Origin: Pseudomonadota bacterium
Lineage (GTDB): Bacteria; Myxococcota_A; Bradymonadia; UBA4248
Length of the DNA stretch: 52,976 nt
Assembly: GCA_017464085.1 (NCBI GenBank)
Contig: JAFUEE010000098.1
Location: forward strand, 1-52,976
Direction of reading: 5' to 3'
This document shows, piece after piece, positions 32,312 to 41,179 of this stretch. How positions within the stretch are numbered: the stretch's first letter is position 1; each line of letters opens with the position of its first letter. A program made the position numbers and the translations under genes. A model generated the notes under the pieces. That model did no database searches. It was not told the origin of the DNA and saw only the letters and a program-made list of their open reading frames with translations.

Positions 32312-32333
32312 GTATCTTGGAGAGTTTTCCAAG
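32312..32333. promoter_or_regulatory. Perfect 8-bp inverted repeat upstream of EEP lipoprotein 2
   Basis: ATCTTGGA (32312-32319) and TCCAAGAT (32326-32333) with a 6-nt spacer, 31 nt before the start codon. It could be an operator or a leader hairpin; no protein can be named. Confidence 0.4.
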
Positions 32334-32363
32334 ATTTCCCTTCCACTCTTTAAGGATGTAAGT

Positions 32364-34178
32364 ATGAAAAGATGTTCATTGCTTCTGGCGTTGCTCTGTA
32401 CGGCATTGACTGCGGGATGTTCGGCAGAAAGTGTGGAAGAAAGCCCGTTTTTTGTAACCCCCGATACTGTCATTGCCATACCTGAAACAGGGGGCGCTTA
32501 CGAGTATTACGTCGGTGTCACGGACGCGCCAGATGATATGGTCAGCATCTCCGCGCAAAGCTTGGATCCCGGATTGGCAGTGATATCCTTTGCAAACGGC
32601 GGCAGTACCATCACTTTGCCAGCCGGAGAGGAAAAAGTCCTCTATACTGCGACAGTCAAATGCATCCCTCAGAGCGCGCTGTATGGCGATCATGTCGTGG
32701 ACATCTTATTTTCAACGGCCAGCCGGGATGCTGAGTTCAACGGAATCGGGGAGGTGAGGCAGGTCATTTGCCGAAAAGGTCACCAGCAGCCAGGGCAGCC
32801 AGAACAGCCAGAACAACCGGATCAACCAGAGCAACCGGATCAGCCTGAGCAACCGGATCAGCCAGAGCAACCGGATCAGCCTGAGCAGCCAGAGCAACCG
32901 GATCAGCCTGAGCAGCCAGAACAGCCAGAGCAACCGGATCAGCCTGAGCAGCCAGAACAGCCAGAGCAACCGGATCAGCCTGAGCAACCGGATCAACCTG
33001 AACAGCCAGATTTCGGGAAATGTCAGTTTGAAATCAGCCAGACCTCTCTTGATGTCTTTGAAGGCGGTCATGCCTCATTTACGGTCGTGCCCGCTTATGA
33101 GCCAACGGCAAATATCCTTGTGACCCTTTCAGTGTCGGATGTCACCGAGGGAGAGCTTGCCTCCGGAAGCCTTTCATTCTCGACATCAAACTGGCGTTCC
33201 CCGCAGGCTGTCGAGGTCTATGCCAAACGTGATGGCGAAGCAGACGGGGATCAGCTTTTTGATGTGAATTTCAAGGTCGTGAGCTCTGATCCGAGATATG
33301 ACGGCTGCCAGATTGATGCCGTGTCAGTCAGAAGCGTCGATACCGAGGGCAAAAACAGCCTTCTGACTGGCAAGCCGTATGTCAAGATCCGGGCAATGGC
33401 GGCCAATATCACATCGGGCAATTATTCAGCATATTCCCCGGGACATGGCGTGCGCATCTTCAAGGCGGTCAAGCCCGATATCGTGATGATACAGGAATTC
33501 AACTGGTACAGGTCTGATGAGTCGGATCTGAGCGCGTTCAAGCTGATTTCCGAGGCATTCGACCAGAGCTATTACGTTCACCGCGGGAACGGCTCGATTC
33601 CGAACGGAATCATTTCCCGATACCCGATCATTGATTCCGGCTATTGGAAATCGAACAAGCAGAATAACCGTGACTGGGACTGGGCGATTGTAGATCTTCC
33701 CGGCAGCAAGGAGCTGCTCGTCATCAGCGTGCATCTCGGCACGGACACGAACACAGCCGAGGTGCCGTCCCTGATGAATTCAATCAAGAATAAGGTTACC
33801 GCCGACAGCAAGAAGAAAATGACTTATTTCACGATGATCGGCGGCGATTTCAACAGAAATTACGAAGGAAACAAGTCGCTCAAGGATTATTTCCGCACAG
33901 ACGGATCGCTTCCCGAAGACCAGTCGGGGGATTCATCCACGAATGCGGCGCGCAAGAAAACGCTCGACCATCTTTTTGTCGACAAGGATTTCGACCGAAA
34001 AGAGATACCCGTGCAGATTGGCAGCAGGAGCTATCCGAACGGACATGTGTTTGATTCTCGCGTCTACAAGCGATATGGAGAGCTTGGGAGCGTCTCTCCG
34101 GTACAGGGGGACGATTCCGGGGCGACGAACATGCAGCACATGGCAGTCATAAGGGATTTTGAATACTATTATGAATGA
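32364..34178 (+). CDS. Lipoprotein with C-terminal EEP nuclease/phosphatase domain, copy 2
   Basis: A 604-residue paralogue of the preceding gene (signal MKRCSLLLALLCTALTAGC). It has one N-terminal beta-sandwich, a PEQPDQ repeat linker, one Calx-beta-like sandwich (FEGGHASFTVVPAYEP) and the same EEP domain: AANITSG, MIQEFNW, SVHLGTD, GGDFN, LDHLF, MQHMAVIRDF. The EEP domains of the two proteins are far more alike than their linkers. As in copy 1 the usual S-D-H at the end reads MQH. ATG 32364 has AAGGA upstream, and the frame before it lacks a signal peptide. Its stop overlaps the start of folK by 8 nt (ATGAATGA), so the two are translationally coupled, although their functions look unrelated. 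Confidence 0.8.
   Translation: MKRCSLLLALLCTALTAGCSAESVEESPFFVTPDTVIAIPETGGAYEYYVGVTDAPDDMVSISAQSLDPGLAVISFANGGSTITLPAGEEKVLYTATVKCIPQSALYGDHVVDILFSTASRDAEFNGIGEVRQVICRKGHQQPGQPEQPEQPDQPEQPDQPEQPDQPEQPDQPEQPEQPDQPEQPEQPEQPDQPEQPEQPEQPDQPEQPDQPEQPDFGKCQFEISQTSLDVFEGGHASFTVVPAYEPTANILVTLSVSDVTEGELASGSLSFSTSNWRSPQAVEVYAKRDGEADGDQLFDVNFKVVSSDPRYDGCQIDAVSVRSVDTEGKNSLLTGKPYVKIRAMAANITSGNYSAYSPGHGVRIFKAVKPDIVMIQEFNWYRSDESDLSAFKLISEAFDQSYYVHRGNGSIPNGIISRYPIIDSGYWKSNKQNNRDWDWAIVDLPGSKELLVISVHLGTDTNTAEVPSLMNSIKNKVTADSKKKMTYFTMIGGDFNRNYEGNKSLKDYFRTDGSLPEDQSGDSSTNAARKKTLDHLFVDKDFDRKEIPVQIGSRSYPNGHVFDSRVYKRYGELGSVSPVQGDDSGATNMQHMAVIRDFEYYYE
32790..33011 (+). repeat. 9/18-bp minisatellite encoding PEQPDQ
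   Basis: About 24 in-frame triplets alternating CCAGAGCAA-type (PEQ) and CCGGATCAG-type (PDQ) units. The order of PEQ and PDQ units varies, consistent with unequal exchange. It is a charged proline linker equivalent in place to the VDPSDP repeat of the paralogue. Confidence 0.9.
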
Positions 34179-34677
34179 TGTTCTGATTGGTCTCGGTGGC
34201 AATATCGGGGATGTGGAAATCACATTTTTGAGGGCGAAGTCACTGCTCGGCAGTGACCTGTTCGACATGCGCATGAGCAGGATTTATCGCTCTGCGGCGC
34301 GCTATGACAAGCCCGGGGCGATCGTTCCGGCGGAGCCGGCACCGGATTATTTCAACGCTGTCCTGAGAGGCTGCACGTACTGGAGCCCTCAGGAACTTCT
34401 TGTGCGTCTGCTCGATGTCGAGAAAGCCCTGGGCCGTGTCAGGCCGGCACCGGAGTGCAGCCCTAGGGCGATCGACCTTGACCTGCTGCTGTATGGCGAT
34501 CGCGTGATCAGCCCCGATTCGGCCAGCGACCTGACCGTGCCGCATCCGCGCATGCACCTTCGGGACTTTGTGCTCGTGCCCGCTTGCGAGGTCGCCCCGG
34601 ACTGGGTGCATCCAGTGCTTGGGGTGACGCTCAGCGCGCTTCTGCCTGCCGAGACATCGCTTTCCCTCGTGCCCTGA
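34171..34677 (+). CDS. folK: 2-amino-4-hydroxy-6-hydroxymethyldihydropteridine pyrophosphokinase
   Basis: A cytoplasmic enzyme of folate synthesis (168 aa) that moves pyrophosphate from ATP to 6-hydroxymethyl-7,8-dihydropterin. Family motifs are VLIGLGGNIGD at the N-terminus, FNAVLRG, the magnesium and ATP-binding PRAIDLDLLLYG, and VPHPRMHLRDFVLVPACEVAPDWVHP. Length is normal. The ATG at 34171 overlaps the stop of the upstream lipoprotein gene (ATGAATGA), suggesting coupling and the absence of its own promoter. No other folate gene lies in the window. Confidence 0.9.
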   Translation: MNDVLIGLGGNIGDVEITFLRAKSLLGSDLFDMRMSRIYRSAARYDKPGAIVPAEPAPDYFNAVLRGCTYWSPQELLVRLLDVEKALGRVRPAPECSPRAIDLDLLLYGDRVISPDSASDLTVPHPRMHLRDFVLVPACEVAPDWVHPVLGVTLSALLPAETSLSLVP

Positions 34678-34694
34678 CAGTCCCCAGAGAGGAG

Positions 34695-34730
34695 CGGCTG
34701 CGTATCCGCCAAAATGGCGGATAGCAGCCG
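34695..34730 (+). repeat. Bulged-G hairpin element 14
   Basis: Outer stem CGGCTGC (34695-34701) pairs with GCAGCCG (34724-34730). G34702 is unpaired. Inner stem TATCCGCC (34703-34710) pairs with GGCGGATA (34716-34723), loop AAAAT. A perfect copy. Confidence 0.85.
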
Positions 34731-34775
34731 CCTGCTCCCCGTATTCTGTCCGTCAGGACTGAATAGGGGAGCAGG
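34731..34775 (+). repeat. Bulged-G hairpin element 15 (abuts element 14)
   Basis: Outer stem CCTGCTCCCC (34731-34740) pairs with GGGGAGCAGG (34766-34775). G34741 is unpaired. Inner stem TATTC-T-GTCC (34742-34751) pairs with GGAC-T-GAATA (34756-34765) with one T-T mismatch. Here the pair before the unpaired G is C-G preceded by C-G instead of the usual G-C, a compensated change. There is no gap between it and element 14. Confidence 0.85.
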
Positions 34776-34801
34776 CGAGGAGAAAATTCACAAATCATTC
34801 T

Positions 34802-34829
34802 TTGACATTTGGTATCCCGTGCCTATATC
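34802..34829 (+). promoter_or_regulatory. Candidate secA promoter
   Basis: TTGACA (34802-34807), 16-nt spacer, TATATC (34824-34829), 68 nt before the secA start codon. It lies downstream of the two hairpin elements. Confidence 0.6.
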
Positions 34830-34897
34830 TAGTCGGCCTTTAATGCCCTGAAAATTCAGGTCATGCTTTTTGTGTAATTCAACATTCTGGAGACGAT

Positions 34898-37800
34898 ATG
34901 ATAGGCGGTGGGATTTTTAAACGCATATTCGGAACGAGCCATGAACGCATGATGCGGAAGCTTCATCCGATCGTCGTCAAAATTAACGAGCTTGAAGACA
35001 AGATATCGGCGCTGACAGATGAGCAGCTCAAGGCGCAGACGCCGATGTTCAAAGAAATGTTGGACAATGGCGCGACGCTTGACGACATCCTGCCGGAAGC
35101 ATTTGCGACCGTCCGCGAGACCGGGCGCCGCGTGCTCAACATGCGCCATTATGATGTGCAGATGATCGGCGGCATCGTCCTCCATCGCGGAATGATTTCC
35201 GAGATGAAGACGGGCGAAGGCAAGACGCTTGTGGCAACCAGCCCGATGTATCTGAACGCGCTTGCCGGAAAGGGCGCTCACTTGGTGACGGTCAACGACT
35301 ATCTCGCTAGCCGTGACGCCGACTGGATGGGACAGATTTACAAGTTCCTCGGCCTGTCTGTCGGGAAGATTCTCGCGGACCTCGACAATGAGACGAGAAG
35401 ACAGGCTTACAACTGCGATATCACATACGGCACGAACAACGAGTTCGGTTTTGACTATCTGCGCGACAACATGAAATATCAGCTCTCTGACTATGTTCAG
35501 AGAGGTCATTTCTACGCGATTGTCGACGAGGTCGACTCGATCCTGATTGATGAAGCGAGGACGCCGCTGATTATTTCAGGACAGCTCGAGCAGGACCTCA
35601 ACCTGTATAAGGAAATCAACAAGCTCGTGCCATTCCTCAAGCGCGACGAGGATTATGCCGTCGATGAGAAGGCGCAGAGCGTGGCGCTCAATGAATCAGG
35701 CATCGAGAAGCTTGAGCAGCATCTCCATATCGACAACATCTATGACCCCAAATACATCGAGTATCTGCACCATGTGAACAAGGCGCTGCAGGCGCATACG
35801 CTTTACAAGCTCGACCAGAACTATGTGATCGAGAACGGCAAAGTCGTCATCATCGACGATTTCACGGGCCGCATGATGTACGGCCGCCGCTGGTCAGACG
35901 GACTGCACCAGGCTATCGAGGCCAAAGAGGGCGTCGAGATTCAGGCTGAAAGCCAGACGCTTGCGACAATCACGTTCCAGAACTACTTCAGGATGTACGA
36001 GAAACTCGCGGGCATGACCGGCACTGCCGATACCGAAGCTGAAGAGTTCAAGAAGATTTACAAACTCGACGTCGTCAGCATTCCGACGGCAAATCCCGTG
36101 ATCCGAAAGGATTATCAGGATGTCGTGTATTTCAATGAGAAGGCAAAAATCGCGGCGATTGCGGAACAGATCAGGGAATGCCACGAAAAAGGTCAGCCGA
36201 TCCTCGTCGGCACGGTCAGCGTCGAGAAGAGCGAGGTGTTCAGCAAGGCGATTGCGAAGCTCGGCATCCCGCACAACGTCCTGAACGCAAAGAATCACAA
36301 GCGCGAAGCTGAAATCATCGCGCAGGCCGGCCGCAAGGGCGCAGTGACGATCGCGACAAACATGGCAGGCCGTGGTACGGATATCCTCCTTGGCGGCAAT
36401 CCAGAGTTTCTTGCCCGCCAGGAAGTCGCCGAGACTGACCCGTCCTATCCTGAGGTGCTCGCAAAATATAAGGCTCAGTGCGCGGAGGAAAAAAAGGAAG
36501 TCCGTGATGCCGGCGGCCTCTTCATCCTAGGCACTGAGCGCCATGAATCTCGCCGCATCGACAATCAGCTCCGAGGACGTGCCGGACGTCAGGGCGATCC
36601 GGGCGCAAGCCGCTTCTTCCTTTCGCTCGATGATGATCTGCTCAGGATATTCGGCGGAGAGGAACTCAAGAACAGAATGGCGATGTTCGGGATGGACAAA
36701 CAGGCTGATATTCCGATCGAATCCAGAATCGTCACACGCTCGATCGAGACTGCGCAGAAACGCGTGGAAGGCAGAAACTTCGATATCCGAAAGAACCTGC
36801 TCGAATATGACGATGTCATGAATGCGCAGAGGAAATCGATCTACGGTCTCAGAAGTACGATTCTCAAAGGAGAGGATCTGGAAAACGAAGTGCTCAATGC
36901 GTTCGAGGATATCATTTATTCGTATGCGGATGAGTATATGCCTGCAGCGCTTGACTTTGAAGACTGGAACTTCGATGGGCTTCAGAAGACGCTTTCCGGC
37001 ATACTCGGAATCTCGCTTTCTCTGAATGTGGCTGCTGTCGGCCGTGGCGACCGCGATGCGCAGATCAAGCTGATCTGGGACAAAGTGGAGGAGCACTATA
37101 AGAAACAGGTCGAGAGCTTTGAGCAAGTCCGCAAAGAGATTCTCAAACATGTCGGGAAGAATGATTATTATGAGCATACGACAGGCAAGGATATGCTCAT
37201 GGAGCTCGCGCAGAATTATTATCTCCGCGAGATCGACCACTTCTGGAGAGCGCATCTGACAACTATGACGAGCCTGCGTGAATCGATCAGTTTCCGAGGC
37301 TATGCACAGAAGGATCCAAAACAGGAATACAAGCGCGAGGCCTATTCGCTGTTCGAAAAGATGATGATCAACATCAAGACCCGGATGATGACGCAGCTTT
37401 GCAAAGTACAGCCCCAGCTTCCGGATTTTGGACGCATGCAGAGCAACGCTCGCGCGAATGCCAATGCGATCCAGAGCATCCAGGCAGCCAGAAATGCCGA
37501 GATGTCACGCGCTGACGAACCTGCAGAGCAGAGCAGGGAGGAACAGGTCGAAGCGCTCAAGCAGATGGCTGCTCAAAAGCGGCAGCCTCAGCCTTCGCTC
37601 TCGATGGCTGAAATGCTGGCTGTTGCACAGTCTCAGAAACCCAAAGCTCCCGATGTCACGAAGAAACCTCTTTCGATGGCTGATCTCATGCCCGTCTCGA
37701 TCGCAAATGCCGCAGGCAAAAAGCCTGAGGTCAAAGAGACGGCTAAGAAGCCGCTTTCGATGGCCGATCTCATGCCTGTTTCGATCGCAAAAGTTGCCGA

Positions 37801-38344
37801 AGAGCAGCGTGCAGAAGCCGAAAAAATGGAAGAAGCCCCGAAACGTCCGCTTACGATGGCCGATCTCATGCCGAGCTCGATGAAGGCTGCCGCCGAAGAA
37901 CACCGGCGTTATATGGAAAAAATTCGTGACCTCGATGAAGAGGCTGACGAAGCGGACACATCTGAAGAAATCGCTGAAGACGCATCCGATGAAATTGAAG
38001 AAATCGTGATTGATGATTCCGAAATCATTCGTGCAGAGGAAAATTCTGTGATTTCTGAAAAATCTGAAGAAACAGATATCCCGAATACGGCCGGTGTTTC
38101 CGAGCGTTCTGAAAAAGAAGAGAAAACCGATGCTCAAGATGAAAACTCGAATGACAAGAGCGAGCTTTCGCTTTCTGATCTGTCTGCGCTCGACAGCCTT
38201 CTGAACAGCGAGATGAATAATCTGAGCAAGAATTCAGATCTTACCACCTCAGATTCGCTTGACGGCTGGGATGATGATAAGGCTGATGAGGGCAAAGCGG
38301 ATGATGCAGATCCGTTCGGGCTTTTCAAAAGCCTTGGCATCTGA
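34898..38344 (+). CDS. secA: Protein translocase ATPase SecA with extended repeat-bearing tail
   Basis: The motor ATPase of Sec export (1148 aa; typical SecA is 800-950). Core motifs are present: MKTGEGKTL (Walker A), DEVDSILIDEARTPLIISG, the preprotein-binding domain, IATNMAGRGTDILLGG, and GTERHESRRIDNQLRGRAGRQGD, then helical scaffold and wing domains to about residue 830. The C-terminal 300 residues are unusual. Four copies of a PLSMADLMPVSIA motif start near residues 899, 922, 950 and 982, the first degenerate (PSLSMAEMLAVAQ). A long acidic Ser/Glu/Asp-rich stretch follows, ending PFGLFKSLGI. The usual zinc-binding CxCxSGxKxKxCCG end is absent. GGAG precedes the ATG by 6 nt. A short hairpin follows the stop. 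Confidence 0.93.
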   Translation: MIGGGIFKRIFGTSHERMMRKLHPIVVKINELEDKISALTDEQLKAQTPMFKEMLDNGATLDDILPEAFATVRETGRRVLNMRHYDVQMIGGIVLHRGMISEMKTGEGKTLVATSPMYLNALAGKGAHLVTVNDYLASRDADWMGQIYKFLGLSVGKILADLDNETRRQAYNCDITYGTNNEFGFDYLRDNMKYQLSDYVQRGHFYAIVDEVDSILIDEARTPLIISGQLEQDLNLYKEINKLVPFLKRDEDYAVDEKAQSVALNESGIEKLEQHLHIDNIYDPKYIEYLHHVNKALQAHTLYKLDQNYVIENGKVVIIDDFTGRMMYGRRWSDGLHQAIEAKEGVEIQAESQTLATITFQNYFRMYEKLAGMTGTADTEAEEFKKIYKLDVVSIPTANPVIRKDYQDVVYFNEKAKIAAIAEQIRECHEKGQPILVGTVSVEKSEVFSKAIAKLGIPHNVLNAKNHKREAEIIAQAGRKGAVTIATNMAGRGTDILLGGNPEFLARQEVAETDPSYPEVLAKYKAQCAEEKKEVRDAGGLFILGTERHESRRIDNQLRGRAGRQGDPGASRFFLSLDDDLLRIFGGEELKNRMAMFGMDKQADIPIESRIVTRSIETAQKRVEGRNFDIRKNLLEYDDVMNAQRKSIYGLRSTILKGEDLENEVLNAFEDIIYSYADEYMPAALDFEDWNFDGLQKTLSGILGISLSLNVAAVGRGDRDAQIKLIWDKVEEHYKKQVESFEQVRKEILKHVGKNDYYEHTTGKDMLMELAQNYYLREIDHFWRAHLTTMTSLRESISFRGYAQKDPKQEYKREAYSLFEKMMINIKTRMMTQLCKVQPQLPDFGRMQSNARANANAIQSIQAARNAEMSRADEPAEQSREEQVEALKQMAAQKRQPQPSLSMAEMLAVAQSQKPKAPDVTKKPLSMADLMPVSIANAAGKKPEVKETAKKPLSMADLMPVSIAKVAEEQRAEAEKMEEAPKRPLTMADLMPSSMKAAAEEHRRYMEKIRDLDEEADEADTSEEIAEDASDEIEEIVIDDSEIIRAEENSVISEKSEETDIPNTAGVSERSEKEEKTDAQDENSNDKSELSLSDLSALDSLLNSEMNNLSKNSDLTTSDSLDGWDDDKADEGKADDADPFGLFKSLGI

Positions 38345-38724
38345 TGTTCTGCCGGCTTGACCGGCAGCAGGTCTGTTCCGTATGCGATCAGATAGTGTGC
38401 GGAACTGGCGCGCATCCTATCTTCATTGCTTCCGGATGTCAGTGCCGCTGCTTTGTTCGCCATTGAAGAAGATGCGCTTGCTTCGCGAGGGACGCATCAA
38501 GAGATTATTCCTGTGGGCATAGAAACAAACAGAGCGGGAATGTCCGCAATGCGTGCAGAGGAAGACATAGTTCCGATTAAATGATCTGATAATATGGCTT
38601 AGGCTCTCATTTTTTGTTTGCCGCAATGTTGTGATTTAATTTATTTTTTAAAGGGGATCTGTGTTCGGGCAAACAAGCACACGTCTGCTGAATGTTGTGG
38701 GTCTTCTTTGCGAGGAGGGATGGA
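38345..38724. other. Intergenic region after secA, no gene seen
   Basis: It starts with a small hairpin (TGCCGG 38350-38355 with CCGGCA 38361-38366, no T-tract). The rest holds no coding sequence I can support. Near 38663 it contains GTTCGGGCAAACAA, also found near 29317, and ends with GAGGAGG (38712-38718) before the pseudokinase start. Confidence 0.6.
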
Positions 38725-39675
38725 ATGGCCATTTGTTTGAAATGTTCAAAAAGGTCTAATCAGGTCGGGGAGCTCTGTTCATGCGGCGGCGGATATACTG
38801 TTTATGACGACCATGGCAATGATCCGCTTGGCCTGCTCGGAAAGATGCTTGCCAATAAATTATTGCCGATGGCTGTGCTCAGCACTGGACAGATGACAAT
38901 CTGCTATGAGGCGCTCGAGCCGATGGTGGACAGAACAGTCTCTCTCATCGTAGGGCGTCCGGAAATGGCAAAAGATCCTGAATTCAGGACGCGCTTTCTG
39001 TCTCTTATCGATAAATTTGCTGTAATCAAAAGTCCGAATTCGTTAGGCGTGCTTGAAGAGATAGAGCTTCCGGAAACGAAGACTTTGGCGATTACATGCG
39101 AGGCATATAAAGGGGAGCCGCTTATTGAATTTATGGCCACGCATGAGATCGATCCGGTCGGCATAATGCATATCATTCACCAGATCCTGCAAGTGGCAGC
39201 TGCTTACCATAAAAATGGAATAGCAGTGCCGCATCTTTCCATGAGCAATATCAGGATCATGCGCATGGGAAGCGACGAATACTTTGTCAAGCTCACGGGA
39301 ATGGCGGAATCGGTCCTGTCCTGGATGGATAAAGAGGATTTCGTTGACGATGTCTATCATGTGGGACAGCTTGCGCTGTCTCTGATGACGGGCAAGCCTT
39401 CGCCAATCGAAACTGTAGAGCTGCCAGCTGATCGCGCATACCTGCTCCCGATCGCGCAGATTTTTTTGCGCGCAATCGCACCTGCGGATAAACGTTTTTC
39501 TTCGTGCATCGAGCTTTGCCAGACGTTTGAGGCTGTATTTGAACTGAATACCCGCGATAGCGAGCAGGTCGTTCCCGTCCGCAATTCTGTCACTAAAAAA
39601 TCATCAGATCGGCATACACCCGTGCCTTATGATCAGGTAATCTGGATGCATTGCCCCCCGGGTTATCGCAAATGA
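38725..39675 (+). CDS. Zinc-ribbon pseudokinase
   Basis: A 316-residue protein. It begins with a short Cys knuckle (CLKC...CSCGGGY), then a region with the size and hydrophobic pattern of a protein kinase. Where a kinase has HRDxKPxN it reads PHLSMSNIRIM, and where DFG is expected it reads LTGMAES, so both catalytic Asp residues are missing. No glycine loop is visible. DVYHVGQLALSLMTG matches the helix-F region (DVYSLGxxLxxLLTG) of Hanks kinases, which supports the fold. It is probably a signalling scaffold or allosteric partner. A strong GAGGAGG precedes ATG 38725. Its TGA overlaps the ATG of the next gene (ATGA). Confidence 0.65.
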   Translation: MAICLKCSKRSNQVGELCSCGGGYTVYDDHGNDPLGLLGKMLANKLLPMAVLSTGQMTICYEALEPMVDRTVSLIVGRPEMAKDPEFRTRFLSLIDKFAVIKSPNSLGVLEEIELPETKTLAITCEAYKGEPLIEFMATHEIDPVGIMHIIHQILQVAAAYHKNGIAVPHLSMSNIRIMRMGSDEYFVKLTGMAESVLSWMDKEDFVDDVYHVGQLALSLMTGKPSPIETVELPADRAYLLPIAQIFLRAIAPADKRFSSCIELCQTFEAVFELNTRDSEQVVPVRNSVTKKSSDRHTPVPYDQVIWMHCPPGYRK

Positions 39676-40724
39676 GTAAAGATGTTAAAGGATATGCCGC
39701 GCTTTGGCACGATATCAATCGCGTGCTCTGGCAATGTGCGGTGAAGGGCATCACGCCCAAAAATTTGATTCGTGCAGAGCTCTGGCGGCGAGTCGATCAC
39801 ACGCGGGTGGTTGAAAAATCTGCAGCCATTCGCATGTCCAGAAAATCTCGTCCTGAAACTCCCGTTTATCGTGCCTGCAAATGGCTGGTAGAAGCGGGCT
39901 CGATTTCACCCAATGGGCCGGCGCAGATGCCCGAGGATAGTGCGCTTGATCCGGAAAATGCCGCAGTCCTTACGGCTTATCCGCACAGCTATCCCGGGGT
40001 TGATATTTCCTCCAATGCGGACAACGCTGCCGCTCATGCCGAAGATCATTATGAGATTTTTGTACACGCTTTTGTGTATGCAGCCGAAGCTGCCAAACTC
40101 GCCGGGCTTGACCCGGAAAAGATTGAGTTTGAATTTGATTTCACAAAAAACAGATGGAGAGTGGAAGGCACGGATGAAGAGCCTTTCAAACGTATTACAG
40201 TAAACTTTTACTATCTGAGCGCTCGTCCTAAAGTATGGAATGCTATCTTTTCTGCAATCGTACAAAAGCATCCGGCATCCAGGCAGATGGCAGAGCGATA
40301 TGTGAGAAGCGTTGAGGCGCAGCAACTGCTTGCGGTCTATTCTGATATTTCTCCGCTCAGAAATTATGATGTTTATAATCTGGATGAGATGTTTGATGAA
40401 TTGAATCTAAAATACTTTAATAATGCATTGCCAAAGCCGATGCTTGCCTGGACTCGGAGAGCAAATCTTAGAACACTGGGCACTTATAATTATCATTGGG
40501 ATATCATTTGCATATCTAATGCTCTGAACGATAAGCGCGTGCCCGAGATTGCCGTCAGTTTTGTGCTCTACCATGAGATGCTTCACATCAAACATGGGTT
40601 ACGCCATATCAATGGAAGATCATGTAGCCATACGCCTGCTTTTAAAGTGGATGAACTCAAATTTGAAGGCATCGTGGAAGCGGTACGAATTCATCAAAAT
40701 CTTAAAAAGATTTTAAAAAAGTAA
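39672..40724 (+). CDS. Putative zinc metallopeptidase (HExxH, SprT-like)
   Basis: A 350-residue protein with the zinc-peptidase motif HEMLH (residues 301-305), followed by HGLRHINGR and a later His in SHTPAF that could supply the third ligand. The block before it, LDEMFDELNLKYFNNALPKPMLAWTRR, is typical of SprT/wzinc-type domains (F-x-x-LNxxYF...LPxPxLxW). The N-terminal 200 residues (WRRVDHTRVVEKSAAIR, VHAFVYAAEAAKLAG) are unrecognised. ATG 39672 overlaps the pseudokinase stop, so the two are coupled. A function in cleaving a specific cytoplasmic or DNA-bound target would fit the family but is not shown. Confidence 0.65.
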   Translation: MSKDVKGYAALWHDINRVLWQCAVKGITPKNLIRAELWRRVDHTRVVEKSAAIRMSRKSRPETPVYRACKWLVEAGSISPNGPAQMPEDSALDPENAAVLTAYPHSYPGVDISSNADNAAAHAEDHYEIFVHAFVYAAEAAKLAGLDPEKIEFEFDFTKNRWRVEGTDEEPFKRITVNFYYLSARPKVWNAIFSAIVQKHPASRQMAERYVRSVEAQQLLAVYSDISPLRNYDVYNLDEMFDELNLKYFNNALPKPMLAWTRRANLRTLGTYNYHWDIICISNALNDKRVPEIAVSFVLYHEMLHIKHGLRHINGRSCSHTPAFKVDELKFEGIVEAVRIHQNLKKILKK

Positions 40725-40742
40725 ATCGCTCAAGGAGATAAT

Positions 40743-41138
40743 ATGAATTTATTAAAAGATTTTTATAAATCCAAACCGTTATTTGATCAGTGTATTGGCT
40801 TAAATACTCATGTAAAATGGGAATTGATAGATTTGATCATAAAGGTGGCTCATGACGAAAATGTAACTGATTATAATTACATGAAGACACTCGAACAATT
40901 CAAGTTTAATTATCATGATAACTCTTTTATGGAAACTTTGGATTCTGAACACGGCAATCATCCAGATTTCTTACGGGCATTTCTAACTTTTATTGTGAGA
41001 AGGGACAGACATAGTCTTGGTACTGGAGAGACTCTGATTGAACCTATTCAAACTGGTGTGATCAGCAAGCTTATCGAAAAAATGATAATCGCATTTCCTC
41101 TCGATAAAACCCGCTCAAATCCCCCAGAACACGCATAA
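40743..41138 (+). CDS. Small protein, possibly DUF6508-like
   Basis: A 131-residue cytoplasmic protein, third gene after the pseudokinase and peptidase (18-nt gap, perfect AAGGAGAT before the ATG). The C-terminal part LRAFLTFIVRRDRHSLGTGETLIEPIQTG-x-I resembles the LTxIVRxDRFxEG...GxI signature I recall for DUF6508, but the match is partial. The DNA is AT-richer than its neighbours. Function unknown. Confidence 0.55.
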   Translation: MNLLKDFYKSKPLFDQCIGLNTHVKWELIDLIIKVAHDENVTDYNYMKTLEQFKFNYHDNSFMETLDSEHGNHPDFLRAFLTFIVRRDRHSLGTGETLIEPIQTGVISKLIEKMIIAFPLDKTRSNPPEHA

Positions 41139-41142
41139 GAAA

Positions 41143-41170
41143 TGCATGGGCGCAATCATGAGCCCATGCA
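41143..41170. terminator. Hairpin between convergent genes
   Basis: TGCATGGGC (41143-41151) pairs with GCCCATGCA (41162-41170), loop GCAATCATGA. It sits in the 41-nt gap between two convergent genes and probably terminates both, although T-tracts are poor. Confidence 0.55.
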
Positions 41171-41179
41171 AGAATAGAC

